A stretch of DNA of 45,921 nt, taken from assembly GCA_035532075.1 (NCBI GenBank), contig DATKRV010000074.1:1-45921 (forward strand), given 5' to 3'. This stretch comes from CAIVND01 sp035532075. Its GTDB lineage: Bacteria > Actinomycetota > Acidimicrobiia > Acidimicrobiales > Bog-793. Below are positions 16,621-25,748 of this stretch, one piece after another. The position numbers were made by a program, and so were the translations under genes. Each line of letters begins with the position of its first letter. Positions within the stretch are counted from its first letter, which is position 1. The notes under the pieces were generated by a model, which made no database searches, was not told the DNA's origin, and worked only from the letters and a program-made list of their open reading frames with translations.

Positions 16621-18419
16621 TCACTCGCTGGTGGAACGGTGCCCTTTTTGGGAGCTATCGCCCGAATCCCGAGTTCGCCCATCTGGCGAGCCGTGATCGG
16701 GCGCGGGGCTCCAGTCATCAGGTCGGTGCCCGACTGCGTCTTCGGGAAGGCAATCACCTCACGGATGTTTTCCTCTCCGGCGAGAATCGCCACGAACCGG
16801 TCGAGTCCCACCGCGAAGCCGCCATGCGGAGGTGCGCCGTACTTGAACGCGCCAAGAAGGAATCCAAATCGTGCCTGAACCTCTTGCGGCGAGATACCGA
16901 GTGCCTCGAAGACCCTCTGCTGGATATCCTCGCGATGTATGCGGATGCTCCCGGAGCCGAGTTCCCAGCCATTCAGCACGAGATCGTACGACTGAGCGCG
17001 CACCGAGAGCGGATCACTCTCGAGACGTTCAACGTCGTCTGGATGGGGCATCGTGAACGGATGATGCGCGGCAAGAAGTCTGCCCTCCTCGTCGAATCCC
17101 TCGAACATCGGAAAGTCGATCACCCAGCAGAGACGTCTTGGGCCCTCGTGGACCGGTGGGCGCCCGATGTCGATGCGCAGCTGGCCAAGTATCCGACAGG
17201 CGGCCTCGTGGACATCCGCGACGATCAGCACAAGGTCGCCATCGAGCGCTCCGGTCATCTCGACGATGCCGGTCCGCTCCTTTTCGCTAAGGAATTTTGC
17301 GATCGGTGACTCAAGATCGATCACTCCCTCAGCGAGGGCAACCGCGCGCATCCATACGAGTCCCTTCGCCCCGAGCGCCCTGGCGCTCTCGATCAGGCCA
17401 TCGAGCCGAGTTCGGCCGTAATCACCTCCTCCGGGAACGCGGATCGCCTTGATGCACGGGGCCTTGAATGCATTGAAGGTGGTCTGGTCGAGCACCTTGG
17501 TCAGATCGACGAGCTCCAACGCGAAACGAAGGTCGGGTTTGTCCGTGCCGTAACGATCGAGTGCCTCATGCCAGGTCATCTCCACGATCTCATCAGGAGG
17601 TTGCCCGTCAACTGCGCGGGTTGCGTGTGCTACCGCGCTTGCGACGAACTGTCGCACATCGCGCTCGGTGACGAACGATGCCTCGATGTCGAGCTGCGTG
17701 AATTCGAACTGGCGATCGGCACGCAGATCCTCGTCCCGAAGACAGCGCGCGATCTGGAAGTAGCGATCGAATCCGCCCACCATTGTGAGCTGCTTGGCAA
17801 TCTGGGGCGACTGCGGCAGCACGTAGAACGATCCATGTTGAAGACGCGATGGAACCGCGAACTCACGCGCACCCTCTGGAGTGGGCGTCCAGAGCAGGGG
17901 CGTCTCGATCTCGGTGAATCCCTGGCTCAGCATCGACGCCCGCAGCGCGCTCGATATCGTTGCTCGCAGCCGGAGGTTGCGTTGCATCCTCTGGCTGCGT
18001 AGATCGACGAAGCGATAGCGCAGGCGCACCGCCTCGTCCGTCTCGCTGTGTCCGTCGAGGACAAAGGGTGGTGGCTCGGAGGCGTTGAGAATCTCGACCT
18101 GACTGTCGCCGATCTCGACCGTGCCGGTGGAAAGAGCCGGGTTCTCGGTGCCCGCGGGACGCGCGCGCACTACGCCAGTGATCCGGACGACAAACTCTGC
18201 GCGCAGCGTGTGTGCCCCGTCGACGACGCACTGGACCAACCCAGTGTGATCTCGTAGATCGACAAACGCGAGATGTTCCCCGTGCTCGCGCCGATGCGCC
18301 ACCCATCCACACACCGATACGGTCTGGCCGATGTGTCCGACTCCCAAGGTCCCGCAGTAATGCGTTCGCATCCCGACCGGGACTGGCGTCGACAAAACAC
18401 CTTCGAACTCTCTGGTCAT
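16617..18419 (-). CDS. aspS: Aspartyl-tRNA synthetase, probably non-discriminating
   Basis: 600-residue bacterial-type AspRS with the anticodon-binding OB fold at the N-terminus. Motif 2 is FQIARCLRDEDLRADRQFEFTQLD in part, a GAD insertion follows, and motif 3 is GFAVGLDRFVAILAG. In the OB fold, WVAHRREHG puts a histidine where Pseudomonas non-discriminating AspRS has His31, and RPAG provides the second non-discriminating feature. It may therefore charge both tRNA-Asp and tRNA-Asn, the latter being fixed by GatCAB. That last point rests on remembered alignments. ATG 18419 overlaps the hisS stop by 4 nt; ATG 18371 is a shorter alternative. Confidence 0.96.
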   Translation of the reverse strand: MTREFEGVLSTPVPVGMRTHYCGTLGVGHIGQTVSVCGWVAHRREHGEHLAFVDLRDHTGLVQCVVDGAHTLRAEFVVRITGVVRARPAGTENPALSTGTVEIGDSQVEILNASEPPPFVLDGHSETDEAVRLRYRFVDLRSQRMQRNLRLRATISSALRASMLSQGFTEIETPLLWTPTPEGAREFAVPSRLQHGSFYVLPQSPQIAKQLTMVGGFDRYFQIARCLRDEDLRADRQFEFTQLDIEASFVTERDVRQFVASAVAHATRAVDGQPPDEIVEMTWHEALDRYGTDKPDLRFALELVDLTKVLDQTTFNAFKAPCIKAIRVPGGGDYGRTRLDGLIESARALGAKGLVWMRAVALAEGVIDLESPIAKFLSEKERTGIVEMTGALDGDLVLIVADVHEAACRILGQLRIDIGRPPVHEGPRRLCWVIDFPMFEGFDEEGRLLAAHHPFTMPHPDDVERLESDPLSVRAQSYDLVLNGWELGSGSIRIHREDIQQRVFEALGISPQEVQARFGFLLGAFKYGAPPHGGFAVGLDRFVAILAGEENIREVIAFPKTQSGTDLMTGAPRPITARQMGELGIRAIAPKKGTVPPASD

Positions 18420-19678
18420 GACAGCAACTCCCGCAGGCGCGCGACGAGCTCCTCTTGCGAAATCTGCTCCTGGTGTTGTGACTGTGCGCCACGCAACATC
18501 TTGACGGTGATCACATTCCGTTCCGCCTCGTCTGCCCCGACGATGAGTGCGATTCTCGCCCCCGAACGATCCGCCTGGCGCAGCTGTGCCTTCATCGACC
18601 GATCATCGAATGCCCGATCCGACGCGATCCCCTCCTCTCGCAGGAGATGGGTCAGGTTCCGCGCATGACCACCGCCGGTGACATCAACGACAAACACCGC
18701 GATCGGAGACTCGTGCTCATCGAACAGTCCCTCCGCCTCTCCGGCGAGGAGCACCCGTTCGATCCCGCTTCCAAAACCGATTCCCGCCATCGCGGGACCT
18801 CCGAGACGTTCGACGAGTCCGTCGTATCGACCACCACCACCGACGGCATTCTGAGCTGAATCAAGCACCCCCGAGGTGATCTCAAAGGTGGTACGGGTGT
18901 AATAGTCGAAGCCCCTCACGAGGAAATCATCGCGTTGATAGGCAATTCCGAGTGCCTCAAGTCCCGCGAGTACCCGTTCGAAATGTCGCGCGCATGGCTC
19001 GCACAACGAGTCACGAAGGCGCGGAGCGCTCTCGCGAAGCGCGACGCACTCTGTGCGCTTGCAATCAAGGACGCGCAACGGGTTCATGCTCCATATACGC
19101 CCGTGTTCCTCGCACAAAAGGGAGCTGTTGCGCGCGAGGAACTCAACGAGGAGGGATTCGTAGCGTGGGCGACAGTTTGGATCACCCATCGAGTTGACGC
19201 TCAGGTCGAGTGAGCGAAGTCCGACGTCTCGAAGGTATCCATCGAGCAGCGCGATCGTCTCGACATCGAGATCAGGGTCCTCAGTGCCGATCACCTCGAC
19301 ACCAAGCTGGTGGTGCTGACGGTATCTGCCCGCCTGCGGGCGTTCATAGCGAAACGCCGGTGTGACGTACCAGGCCTTCCACGGTATCTGGGGACGATGC
19401 TGCACAAACGCGCGCACGACAGATGCAGTGCCCTCGGGACGCAGCGCAAGGCGTCGGCCGCCTTTGTCCTCAAACTCGTACATCTCCTTGGACACGACCT
19501 CGGATTGCTCACCAATGGAACGGTTGAACACGCCCGCGTCCTCGAACATCGGCGAGATCACCAGCCCATACCCCGCAGTGTGCGCGCGTTTTGAAAATCG
19601 CGCGACCAGCAACGCGAAGCGCGCGCTCTCCGGGGCGAGCACATCGCGGGTGCCCGTTGGCGCCTGAAACGGGTTCAC
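18416..19678 (-). CDS. hisS: Histidyl-tRNA synthetase
   Basis: 420-residue class II HisRS. It opens with FQAPTGTRDVLAPES. The motif 2 region is FRYERPQAGRYRQHHQLGVE and the histidine-specific loops are LVRGFDYYTRTTFEI and GGGGRYDGLVERLGG. The C-terminal anticodon domain starts near VFVVDVTGGG. Length is normal. The ATG overlaps the rel stop by 4 nt. The rel-hisS neighbourhood is widely conserved in Gram-positive bacteria. Confidence 0.97.
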   Translation of the reverse strand: MNPFQAPTGTRDVLAPESARFALLVARFSKRAHTAGYGLVISPMFEDAGVFNRSIGEQSEVVSKEMYEFEDKGGRRLALRPEGTASVVRAFVQHRPQIPWKAWYVTPAFRYERPQAGRYRQHHQLGVEVIGTEDPDLDVETIALLDGYLRDVGLRSLDLSVNSMGDPNCRPRYESLLVEFLARNSSLLCEEHGRIWSMNPLRVLDCKRTECVALRESAPRLRDSLCEPCARHFERVLAGLEALGIAYQRDDFLVRGFDYYTRTTFEITSGVLDSAQNAVGGGGRYDGLVERLGGPAMAGIGFGSGIERVLLAGEAEGLFDEHESPIAVFVVDVTGGGHARNLTHLLREEGIASDRAFDDRSMKAQLRQADRSGARIALIVGADEAERNVITVKMLRGAQSQHQEQISQEELVARLRELLS

Positions 19679-22017
19679 TTCGTCGAAGCAGTGCTTGTTC
19701 GGTCGCCGCCAGGCAGGAGTCGATACGCGTCGTAAACGCCGTCGAGCTGTCGGAGAGCATTTAGCACCGATTCCAGGTGCTCGACATCAGAGAGTTCACA
19801 CTCGAAACGCATACGTGTCACCCTATCTTCTGCCGTCTGGGTCGAGGATGAGATGATTCGGACCTGGAACTCACCGAGCACGCGCGCCACCTCCGCGAAC
19901 ACCTGGGAGCGTCCTATCGCCTTCACCTCGATACCTGCGATAAAGACACCCTTGCGGGCATCGATCCACTCGACCTCGATGAGCCGCTCGCGACTCTCCC
20001 CCGCTAGCGAGAGCGCATTGATGCAGCCATCGCGATGGACCGACACTCCCCTGCCTCTCGTCACGAATCCGATAATTGCGTCGCCGGGTACCGGGGTGCA
20101 ACAGCGCGCCAGGGTCACCATGACATCGTCGAGCCCCTCGACATACACTCCGGACCCTTCGACGACGCGTGTCGAGCGACGAGACTGGAAGACCGTTGAG
20201 GGAAGCTGTACCTCTCCCCCACGGAGGTCGCGCTCAAGGTGTTGCACGACAGTCTGGGCGCTGGTGTGCCCCTCGCCGATCGATGCATAGAGGAAATCGA
20301 GATCGTCGAAGCCGAGCTCGATGGAGATCTTGAGCAACTCGTCGGAGTTGACGAGTTGCTGCGCCGACATCCCTTCGCGTCGCAACATCTTGAGCAACTC
20401 CTCATGACCAGCGGCGATTGCATCCTCACGGCGCTCCCGGGTGAACCACTGGCGGATCTTGTTCTTCGCCCTTGACGAGACGGCGATGTTCAGCCAGTCA
20501 CGGCTTGGAGCTGCGGTCTGGGCCTTGGAGGTGAAGATCTCGACGGTATCTCCAGAGGAGAGGACCTTGTCGAGCGAAACGAGCCTTCCGTTGACCCTCG
20601 CGCCGACGCAATGGTGACCGACCTCGGTGTGTATTGCATAGGCGAAGTCAACCGGTGTCGCGCCCGTCGGCAGCGTGATGATCGCGCCTTTGGGGGTAAA
20701 GACGTACACCTCGTCCTGTTCGAGGTCGAGTTTGAGGTTTTCGAGAAACTCGACTGGATCATCGGTGTCACGGTCGAGTTCGACAATGCGGCGCAGCCAC
20801 GCCATGTCCTCGACAAGTTCGGCACCGTTCTCTTTCGAGGCGCTCTCTTTGTACTCCCAGTGCGCCGCAATACCGTGCTCGGCCCGTCGATGCATTTCAT
20901 GGGTTCGGATCTGGATCTCGAGCGGCTTGCCACGGGGTCCGACAACGGTGGTATGCAAAGACTGATACATGTTGAACTTGGGAGAGTTGATGTAGTCCTT
21001 GAAGCGACCCTGCACCGGTGGCCAGAGCGCGTGCACCGACCCCATCGCCGTCCAGCAGTCCGTCTCCTCGTCGACGACGATGCGGATACCCACCAGGTCA
21101 TAGATCTCGTCGAACTCCTTGCCCCGCACCACCATCTTCTCGTAGATGCTCCACAGATGCTTTGGGCGCCCGGTGATCTGGGCTTCGATTCCAAGCGCGG
21201 CGAATCGACCGCGCAGCACGTCTACGACCTGGTCGAGCTCAACGTCGCGACGCGGAGCTCTCGTCTCGACCATCTTTACGATCTCGGCATAACGACGCGG
21301 ATACATCGCAGCGAAAGAGAGGTCTTCAAGTTCGCGTTTGACGGATTCGATGCCAAGGCGGTGCGCGAGCGGAGCATAGATATCCAGCGTCTGCTGTGCG
21401 GTTCGTTCCTGCTTCCATTCGGCCATCACCGAGAGGGTGCGCATGTTATGCAGCCGGTCGGCAAGCTTGATGACCAGAACGCGCCAGTCCTTCGCCATTG
21501 CGACAAGCATCTTGCGCACCGTGGCGGCCTGCTGCGCCTCCTTCGAAGAGAAACTCAACCGGTCGATCTTGGTCACGCCGTCGACAATTGCCGCCACGGT
21601 CGGACCGAAATCGCGTGAGAGCTCTGCGAGTGTGACATCGGTGTCTTCGACGACATCGTGCAAAAGCGCCGATACCACGCTGGTCTCGTCCAGTCCGAGT
21701 TCTGCAACAATCTGTGCAACGGCGATCGAGTGGGCCACGTAAGGGTCGCCGGTCAATCTTGTCTGCCCTCTGTGCGCCTTCGCGGCGAGCATGACCGCCT
21801 TGGTGACCATCTCGTGACCGCTATCAGGATGGTAGGCCGCGACGGCTCCGAACAGGCCCGATATATCCACCTGGGCCGGCAGATCGGAGCCCTTCGCATC
21901 CTCGGCTACCGATGCGGCAACCAGCGGGTCAATGGCCATAGACAAGGATACCGTGGCATCGTGCGCATTGACGGGCTGGGCTCGTTTCTCCCAAGCTCGA
22001 GATGGAGATTTCGACAT
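19675..22017 (-). CDS. rel: Bifunctional (p)ppGpp synthetase/hydrolase Rel
   Basis: About 780-residue RelA/SpoT homologue controlling the stringent response. The hydrolase HD domain is intact (AHRGQTRLTGDPYVAHS, then LLHDVVEDT). The synthetase shows GRPKHLWSIYEKM and RFKDYINSPK, the RxKD type usual in bifunctional enzymes. TGS (VFTPKGAIITLPTGATPVDFAYAIH), a zinc-finger-like region (LARCCTPVPGD) and a C-terminal ACT domain follow. The frame stays open to 22254, but that part overlaps the divergent gene. ATG 22017 is used here. ATG 21939 (754 aa) lies 5 nt after TATCCT and may be a leaderless start. It is the first gene of the chain that ends with aroE. Confidence 0.96.
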   Translation of the reverse strand: MSKSPSRAWEKRAQPVNAHDATVSLSMAIDPLVAASVAEDAKGSDLPAQVDISGLFGAVAAYHPDSGHEMVTKAVMLAAKAHRGQTRLTGDPYVAHSIAVAQIVAELGLDETSVVSALLHDVVEDTDVTLAELSRDFGPTVAAIVDGVTKIDRLSFSSKEAQQAATVRKMLVAMAKDWRVLVIKLADRLHNMRTLSVMAEWKQERTAQQTLDIYAPLAHRLGIESVKRELEDLSFAAMYPRRYAEIVKMVETRAPRRDVELDQVVDVLRGRFAALGIEAQITGRPKHLWSIYEKMVVRGKEFDEIYDLVGIRIVVDEETDCWTAMGSVHALWPPVQGRFKDYINSPKFNMYQSLHTTVVGPRGKPLEIQIRTHEMHRRAEHGIAAHWEYKESASKENGAELVEDMAWLRRIVELDRDTDDPVEFLENLKLDLEQDEVYVFTPKGAIITLPTGATPVDFAYAIHTEVGHHCVGARVNGRLVSLDKVLSSGDTVEIFTSKAQTAAPSRDWLNIAVSSRAKNKIRQWFTRERREDAIAAGHEELLKMLRREGMSAQQLVNSDELLKISIELGFDDLDFLYASIGEGHTSAQTVVQHLERDLRGGEVQLPSTVFQSRRSTRVVEGSGVYVEGLDDVMVTLARCCTPVPGDAIIGFVTRGRGVSVHRDGCINALSLAGESRERLIEVEWIDARKGVFIAGIEVKAIGRSQVFAEVARVLGEFQVRIISSSTQTAEDRVTRMRFECELSDVEHLESVLNALRQLDGVYDAYRLLPGGDRTSTASTK

Positions 22018-22072
22018 GCTCACTAAGCTGGGTACGTCCGTTTTACACGTCGCTGACAAGAGAGCCCCACTG

Positions 22073-22714
22073 ATGCGCACTATCGCCGAGAGCGGGCCGA
22101 CGGTCGAGAGTTCACCCCGTGCCTCGCTTCGACCAGCGCTCATAGTCCCCCTCATCGTTGCCACGATCGTGCTTGGCGGGGGGCTCCTCGCGATCTTCTC
22201 CGCGAGGAGCGCGCGCACCGTCGGTGGATCGGGCGGAGCCATCTCTGCTCCCACGCACCTTGTCGAACAAGGCGTGCATCTTGACCCCGCTCAGACACTC
22301 CTGCAAAGGACCGAGCAGAGCGCGCTCATCCCCGAAGACGTCATCTCGTCGCTGTATCTTCCCAACAGAGCTCGTCTCGTCCGGGTCATCGACCTCGACA
22401 ACGGGAATGGTCCATTCGACCGACAGATCGACGTGACGAGCGCAGTGGCACCGGCGCAACTTGTCACGGCCTATACGACGCTGCTCGAGCAGTACGGTTG
22501 GACACTATCGAGCACCAAGGCCGTTGCCGGTCCCTCTCGATCTACCGGCACGGAGCTCCTCTCCCAGCGGGCCTCGCGTGACGGCTACAACTGGGAGGTT
22601 GGAATCACCCTCACGAACAACACGCTCGCCATCGCTCCAAGCCAACGCAATGCGAACGCGTCCCAACGATCATTCATCTCGATGCGCCTCCTCCAGGTTC
22701 CTCAGGGCAACTGA
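22073..22714 (+). CDS. Membrane-anchored protein of unknown function
   Basis: 213-residue protein that I do not recognise. One strong hydrophobic segment (about 21-44, PALIVPLIVATIVLGGGLLAIF in part) follows a short N-terminus, so it should be anchored with its C-terminal 165 residues outside. The exported part has alternating short strands, including a region around TAYTTLLEQYGWTL, and a serine/asparagine-rich end. ATG 22073 is chosen because AAGAGAG lies 9 nt upstream. An open frame back to 21932 overlaps rel. It is divergent from rel, and the 55-bp gap probably holds both promoters. Confidence 0.65.
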   Translation: MRTIAESGPTVESSPRASLRPALIVPLIVATIVLGGGLLAIFSARSARTVGGSGGAISAPTHLVEQGVHLDPAQTLLQRTEQSALIPEDVISSLYLPNRARLVRVIDLDNGNGPFDRQIDVTSAVAPAQLVTAYTTLLEQYGWTLSSTKAVAGPSRSTGTELLSQRASRDGYNWEVGITLTNNTLAIAPSQRNANASQRSFISMRLLQVPQGN

Positions 22715-22748
22715 AGGATCGGGTAGTCCCGGTCTCACCAACTCCGGT

Positions 22749-24044
22749 CTAGCCAGCAGCCGCACGCTGGTCATCAAGGTGTGGTCGGCGATAGCCGGTC
22801 AGCACGTAGGACCAGATAAAGAGCAGGGTCGGATAGATGAGGTACCCAAAACGGGTTGCGGGCGCGAGAACGGTAGCAACACAGAGCGCGAACCCAGAGA
22901 AGCGCGCCACTCCAGCGGCATCTCTTGGACGATGGTAGGTAATGGCAACGACCACGATCGCAGACCCCGCGATGGCCAGCAACAGAGTAATCAGCCGCCG
23001 TTGGTGGGGAAAGGCGGAGACGAGGAACTGGCCGAGCAACGGGCTCGCGGCCGGTGACCTCACCCTTGTCAACCCAAGGGGGAAGCGGATGACATTTTCG
23101 ACGAATGCCTGGACGTTTCCATACAGACCAAACAGCAGCACCGGGATCACCAACGACAGGCCGGCGAGATACGAACGGGTCAGGTGAGAGTCCTCTTCGT
23201 GATCCGAGATAAGCAGTGCAAGAAGAGCGATCGGCCAGGCGGTGAACTTCAGCGAGCACGCCAGTGCGGCGAGAATCCCGGAGGCGAAACCCTGTCGTCG
23301 CTGCAACAGCGCGAGTGAGAGCAGCACGAGTGCGATGACGGGAAGATCGTCGCCACCCGTGACCATCGGTAGTGCTCCGACTGGGAGGGCAACAAAGAAC
23401 TGGGTGGCGCGGATCTTGCGCTCCGGGGATGCACGCGTCAGAGAGAGCGCGACAAAGAATGTCGCGAGTGCGACGAGTGCAAAGAGGACCCGCGCATCGC
23501 CGATCTCGGGCGAGACCGCTGTGGCGTTGAGGAGACCAAATATTGCCATTCCTGGCAGGTAGGGAAAGAAAGAGAACTGGTCGACACCATGCGAGTCATT
23601 TGTCGGAGAGATCCCCACACTCGAAGGGTGCAAAAGATAAGGACTGCGTCCAAGTGCGATGCGGTCACCGGCGCGCTCGATCACCGCAACTTCCGGCTGC
23701 GCGTGCGCGTTCTGCGTCGCGGTGGCGCGCCAGACCAGTTCGGAGAGAAGCGGAACCACGACGGTGGTGACTCCGAGCAGTACCACCACCGAGATGCGCG
23801 CGCGACGCAACATTGAGACGGAGATCGGCCGTCGGCGATGGAGAAGATATAGCGCGAAAGTGAACGCCCCGGCAACAAGGTAGGGAGCTGTCGCAAGGGT
23901 TCCCCACTCGCGGTAGTCCGCGGTGCCGGCGTAGACACTGTTGACACCGGCAAACAGAGCGGCGAGAGAATAGACAATCAGATCCTGGACGAGGTTCGGA
24001 AGAACACAGATTCCGCGCCAGAGCGACACAGCCAGTTCTTGCAC
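22749..24044 (-). CDS. Polytopic membrane protein, putative GT-C (GT87-like) glycosyltransferase
   Basis: 431-residue protein with about ten hydrophobic segments. The layout resembles GT87/DUF2029 mannosyltransferases that use polyprenyl-phosphate sugars on the outer face of the membrane. A first extracellular loop is rich in polar residues (VIERAGDRIALGRSPYLLHP), followed by FSFFPYLPGMAIFGLLNA and a later SLKFTAWPIALLALL. Catalytic residues cannot be assigned with confidence. The GTG start lies 6 nt after TAGCAT and has no ribosome site. It is convergent with the anchored protein at 22073, with 34 bp between stops. Confidence 0.6.
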   Translation of the reverse strand: MQELAVSLWRGICVLPNLVQDLIVYSLAALFAGVNSVYAGTADYREWGTLATAPYLVAGAFTFALYLLHRRRPISVSMLRRARISVVVLLGVTTVVVPLLSELVWRATATQNAHAQPEVAVIERAGDRIALGRSPYLLHPSSVGISPTNDSHGVDQFSFFPYLPGMAIFGLLNATAVSPEIGDARVLFALVALATFFVALSLTRASPERKIRATQFFVALPVGALPMVTGGDDLPVIALVLLSLALLQRRQGFASGILAALACSLKFTAWPIALLALLISDHEEDSHLTRSYLAGLSLVIPVLLFGLYGNVQAFVENVIRFPLGLTRVRSPAASPLLGQFLVSAFPHQRRLITLLLAIAGSAIVVVAITYHRPRDAAGVARFSGFALCVATVLAPATRFGYLIYPTLLFIWSYVLTGYRRPHLDDQRAAAG

Positions 24045-24050
24045 GTCGTC

Positions 24051-24056
24051 ATGCTA
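24051..24056 (-). promoter_or_regulatory. -10-like TAGCAT, 6 nt before GTG 24044
   Basis: On the minus strand TAGCAT is followed by GACGAC and then the GTG start of the GT-C-like gene. This is the same geometry as at ppk1, the ABC ATPase and the His-rich gene. A leaderless transcript is the simplest reading. Confidence 0.5.
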
Positions 24057-24113
24057 GCCAGCAGTGGGCCGAAGCCGAGGGTGCTGAGGAAAACTCCCGT
24101 CGGTTCGTTTCAG

Positions 24114-24167
24114 GTTCGCGGAACGCGACACCCCCGGTCACCCATTGGGGACCGGGGGCGGGGCGAA
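24114..24167 (-). terminator. Strong hairpin downstream of the peroxiredoxin gene
   Basis: CCCCCGGTC (24131-24139) pairs with GACCGGGGG (24150-24158). CCC/GGG extends the stem inward past one bulged A, leaving a 3-nt loop. An outer stem GTTCGC (24114-24119) / GCGAAC (24162-24167) flanks it. It lies 24 nt past the peroxiredoxin stop and before the next minus-strand gene. No T run follows, so termination would rely on the hairpin alone. Confidence 0.6.
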
Positions 24168-24191
24168 CAGACGAGGTCGTCTTTGGTCAAA

Positions 24192-24827
24192 TCAGCGATT
24201 TGGCTGAGGGGTGAATCGAAGATAGGGCTTTATCGTCGTGAATCCCTTGGGAAACTTCGCCGTTGCCTCTTCATCGCTCAATCCAACACCGACGATCACG
24301 TCGTCGCCGTCTTGCCAGTTCACTGGGGTCGCGACCGTGTATTGAGAGGAGAGCTGCAGTGAGTCGAGTACGCGCAGGATTTCAATGAAATTGCGACCCG
24401 TACTGGCGGGATAGGTAATCGTCAACTTGATCTTTTTATCCGGTCCGATAATGAACACCGAGCGCACCGTCATCGTGTCGCTCGCATTCGGGTGGATCAT
24501 CCCGTAGAGGTTGGCAACCGTGGCGTCCTTGTCGCCGATCAACGGGAAATTCAGCTCATGGCCAGTCGCGTCCTTGATGTCGTTCGCCCAGTTTCCATGC
24601 GAGTCGACCGGGTCGACCGATAGGCCGATCACCTTCGTGTTGCGCCGGTCGAACTCTCCCTTGAGTCGGGCAACCTCACCGAGCTCAGTGGTGCACACCG
24701 GAGTGAAATCCTTTGGATGCGAAAAGATCACGCCCCAGCCCTCACCGAGATACTCGTACAGGTTGACCGTTCCCTGAGTCGTCTCCGCGGTGAAATCCGG
24801 AGCTGCATCGCCAAGTTGTAGTGCCAT
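24192..24827 (-). CDS. 1-Cys peroxiredoxin (Prx6 subfamily)
   Basis: 211-residue thiol peroxidase that reduces hydrogen peroxide and alkyl hydroperoxides. The peroxidatic cysteine is C45 in HPKDFTPVCTTE. There is no obvious resolving cysteine, and the long C-terminal dimerisation extension (WQDGDDVIV, FPKGFTTIKPYLRFTPQ) is that of the Prx6/1-Cys group. ATG 24827 is preceded by AAGAGGAGAG at ideal spacing, the best ribosome site in this stretch. The frame runs open to 25568, but only as a shadow of dedA. A near-consensus promoter lies at 24865-24893 and a hairpin terminator follows, so this is a single-gene unit. Confidence 0.94.
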   Translation of the reverse strand: MALQLGDAAPDFTAETTQGTVNLYEYLGEGWGVIFSHPKDFTPVCTTELGEVARLKGEFDRRNTKVIGLSVDPVDSHGNWANDIKDATGHELNFPLIGDKDATVANLYGMIHPNASDTMTVRSVFIIGPDKKIKLTITYPASTGRNFIEILRVLDSLQLSSQYTVATPVNWQDGDDVIVGVGLSDEEATAKFPKGFTTIKPYLRFTPQPNR

Positions 24828-24864
24828 AGTGCTCTCCTCTTGATAGGCCACACGGGTGCGGACG

Positions 24865-24893
24865 AGTATACCGAGGTTCCCGGCAATTGTCGA
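24865..24893 (-). promoter_or_regulatory. Sigma-70-like promoter TCGACA-N17-TATACT of the peroxiredoxin gene
   Basis: On the minus strand, -35 TCGACA (24888-24893, one mismatch to consensus) and -10 TATACT (24865-24870, one mismatch) are exactly 17 nt apart. Transcription would start near 24858, giving a leader of about 30 nt with the Shine-Dalgarno sequence in it. This is the most complete housekeeping promoter I see in the window and suggests high constitutive expression. The remaining part of the 228-bp gap to dedA shows no gene. Confidence 0.75.
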
Positions 24894-25055
24894 CCTGCTG
24901 GGTCGGATTTGAACCGAGCCAGACTCGCTGGCGCTCACGACATTCTCCGCAGGCAAAATCATCACTAGATTCTGCTTGCCACAACCGCACGGCGCGGACG
25001 AGTCGCCGCCCGCGGATCCAAGCAGGAGACCAGGGACGCACCGAAGGGTAGTGAC

Positions 25056-25724
25056 ATGCTTGCGACAACAGTCCAGCTGCCGGGGATTCTCGCCCATCTC
25101 GGGCCGACGCTCGATCACTATGGATATCTCGCCGTCGCCGGTTTCATCTTTCTCGAGGACTTCGGGGTTCCCGTTCCAGGAGAGACAATTTTGCTCGCAG
25201 CAGCCGTCTATGCCGGTGCGGGCGCACTCAATCCCGTTCTGGTCGGCATCATCGCGGTCATGTCCGCGATCGCTGGCGACAACGTCGGGTTCGCGATCGG
25301 GCACCTGGCCGAGCGAAGGGTCATTTTGAAATACGGCAAAGTGGTGTTCCTCACCGAGGACCGCCTTGCGCGCGCCGAGGACTTCTTTGCACATCAGGGT
25401 GGCAAGATCATCATCGTCGCCAGATTTGTCGAAGGTCTCCGGCAGGCAAACGGCATCATCGCCGGGCTGACGGGGATGCGCTGGCTCCGCTTTCTCATGT
25501 ACAACTCGATCGGCGCGCTCTTGTGGGTTGGCTGCTGGCTCACCATCGGCGTCACCGCCGGCGTTCACATTACGACGATCTATCGTGTGATCACTCGCTA
25601 CTCACTCATCGCCGTGGGCCTCGCCGTCATTTTGGGAATTGCGTATCTTCTCGTCCATCGCGCGAGGCACAGAGGGGCCCGACGTTCGACCTCGCGAGCC
25701 ACCGATTCGCCCTCGGACGAATGA
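25056..25724 (+). CDS. DedA-family membrane protein
   Basis: 222-residue DedA/VTT-domain protein. This family flips or scrambles polyprenyl-phosphate and phospholipids and supports envelope integrity. It shows FLEDFGVPVPGETIL (about 32-46), the conserved arginine motif VARFVEGLRQANG (about 125-137), AGLTGMRWLRFL and two C-terminal membrane helices. The basic tail HRARHRGARRS is cytoplasmic by the positive-inside rule. ATG 25056 has GAAGGG 8 nt upstream. It lies 24 bp upstream of the YfhO-like gene on the same strand. Confidence 0.9.
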   Translation: MLATTVQLPGILAHLGPTLDHYGYLAVAGFIFLEDFGVPVPGETILLAAAVYAGAGALNPVLVGIIAVMSAIAGDNVGFAIGHLAERRVILKYGKVVFLTEDRLARAEDFFAHQGGKIIIVARFVEGLRQANGIIAGLTGMRWLRFLMYNSIGALLWVGCWLTIGVTAGVHITTIYRVITRYSLIAVGLAVILGIAYLLVHRARHRGARRSTSRATDSPSDE

Positions 25725-25735
25725 CCATTCCGCAC

Positions 25736-25741
25736 TAGCGT
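25736..25741 (+). promoter_or_regulatory. -10-like TAGCGT, 7 nt before ATG 25749
   Basis: TAGCGT is followed by GGGGCCA and then the ATG of the YfhO-like gene. The alternative GTG at 25740 would lie inside this box, so the box supports ATG 25749 as the start and a leaderless message separate from dedA. Confidence 0.4.
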
Positions 25742-25748
25742 GGGGCCA

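Noticed and set aside
22018..22254. N-terminal extension of rel
   Set aside because: It overlaps the start of the divergent membrane-anchored gene and shows no Rel-like sequence.
24828..25568. N-terminal extension of the peroxiredoxin frame
   Set aside because: It overlaps dedA on the other strand and the real promoter and ribosome site of the peroxiredoxin. The peroxiredoxin starts properly at 24827.
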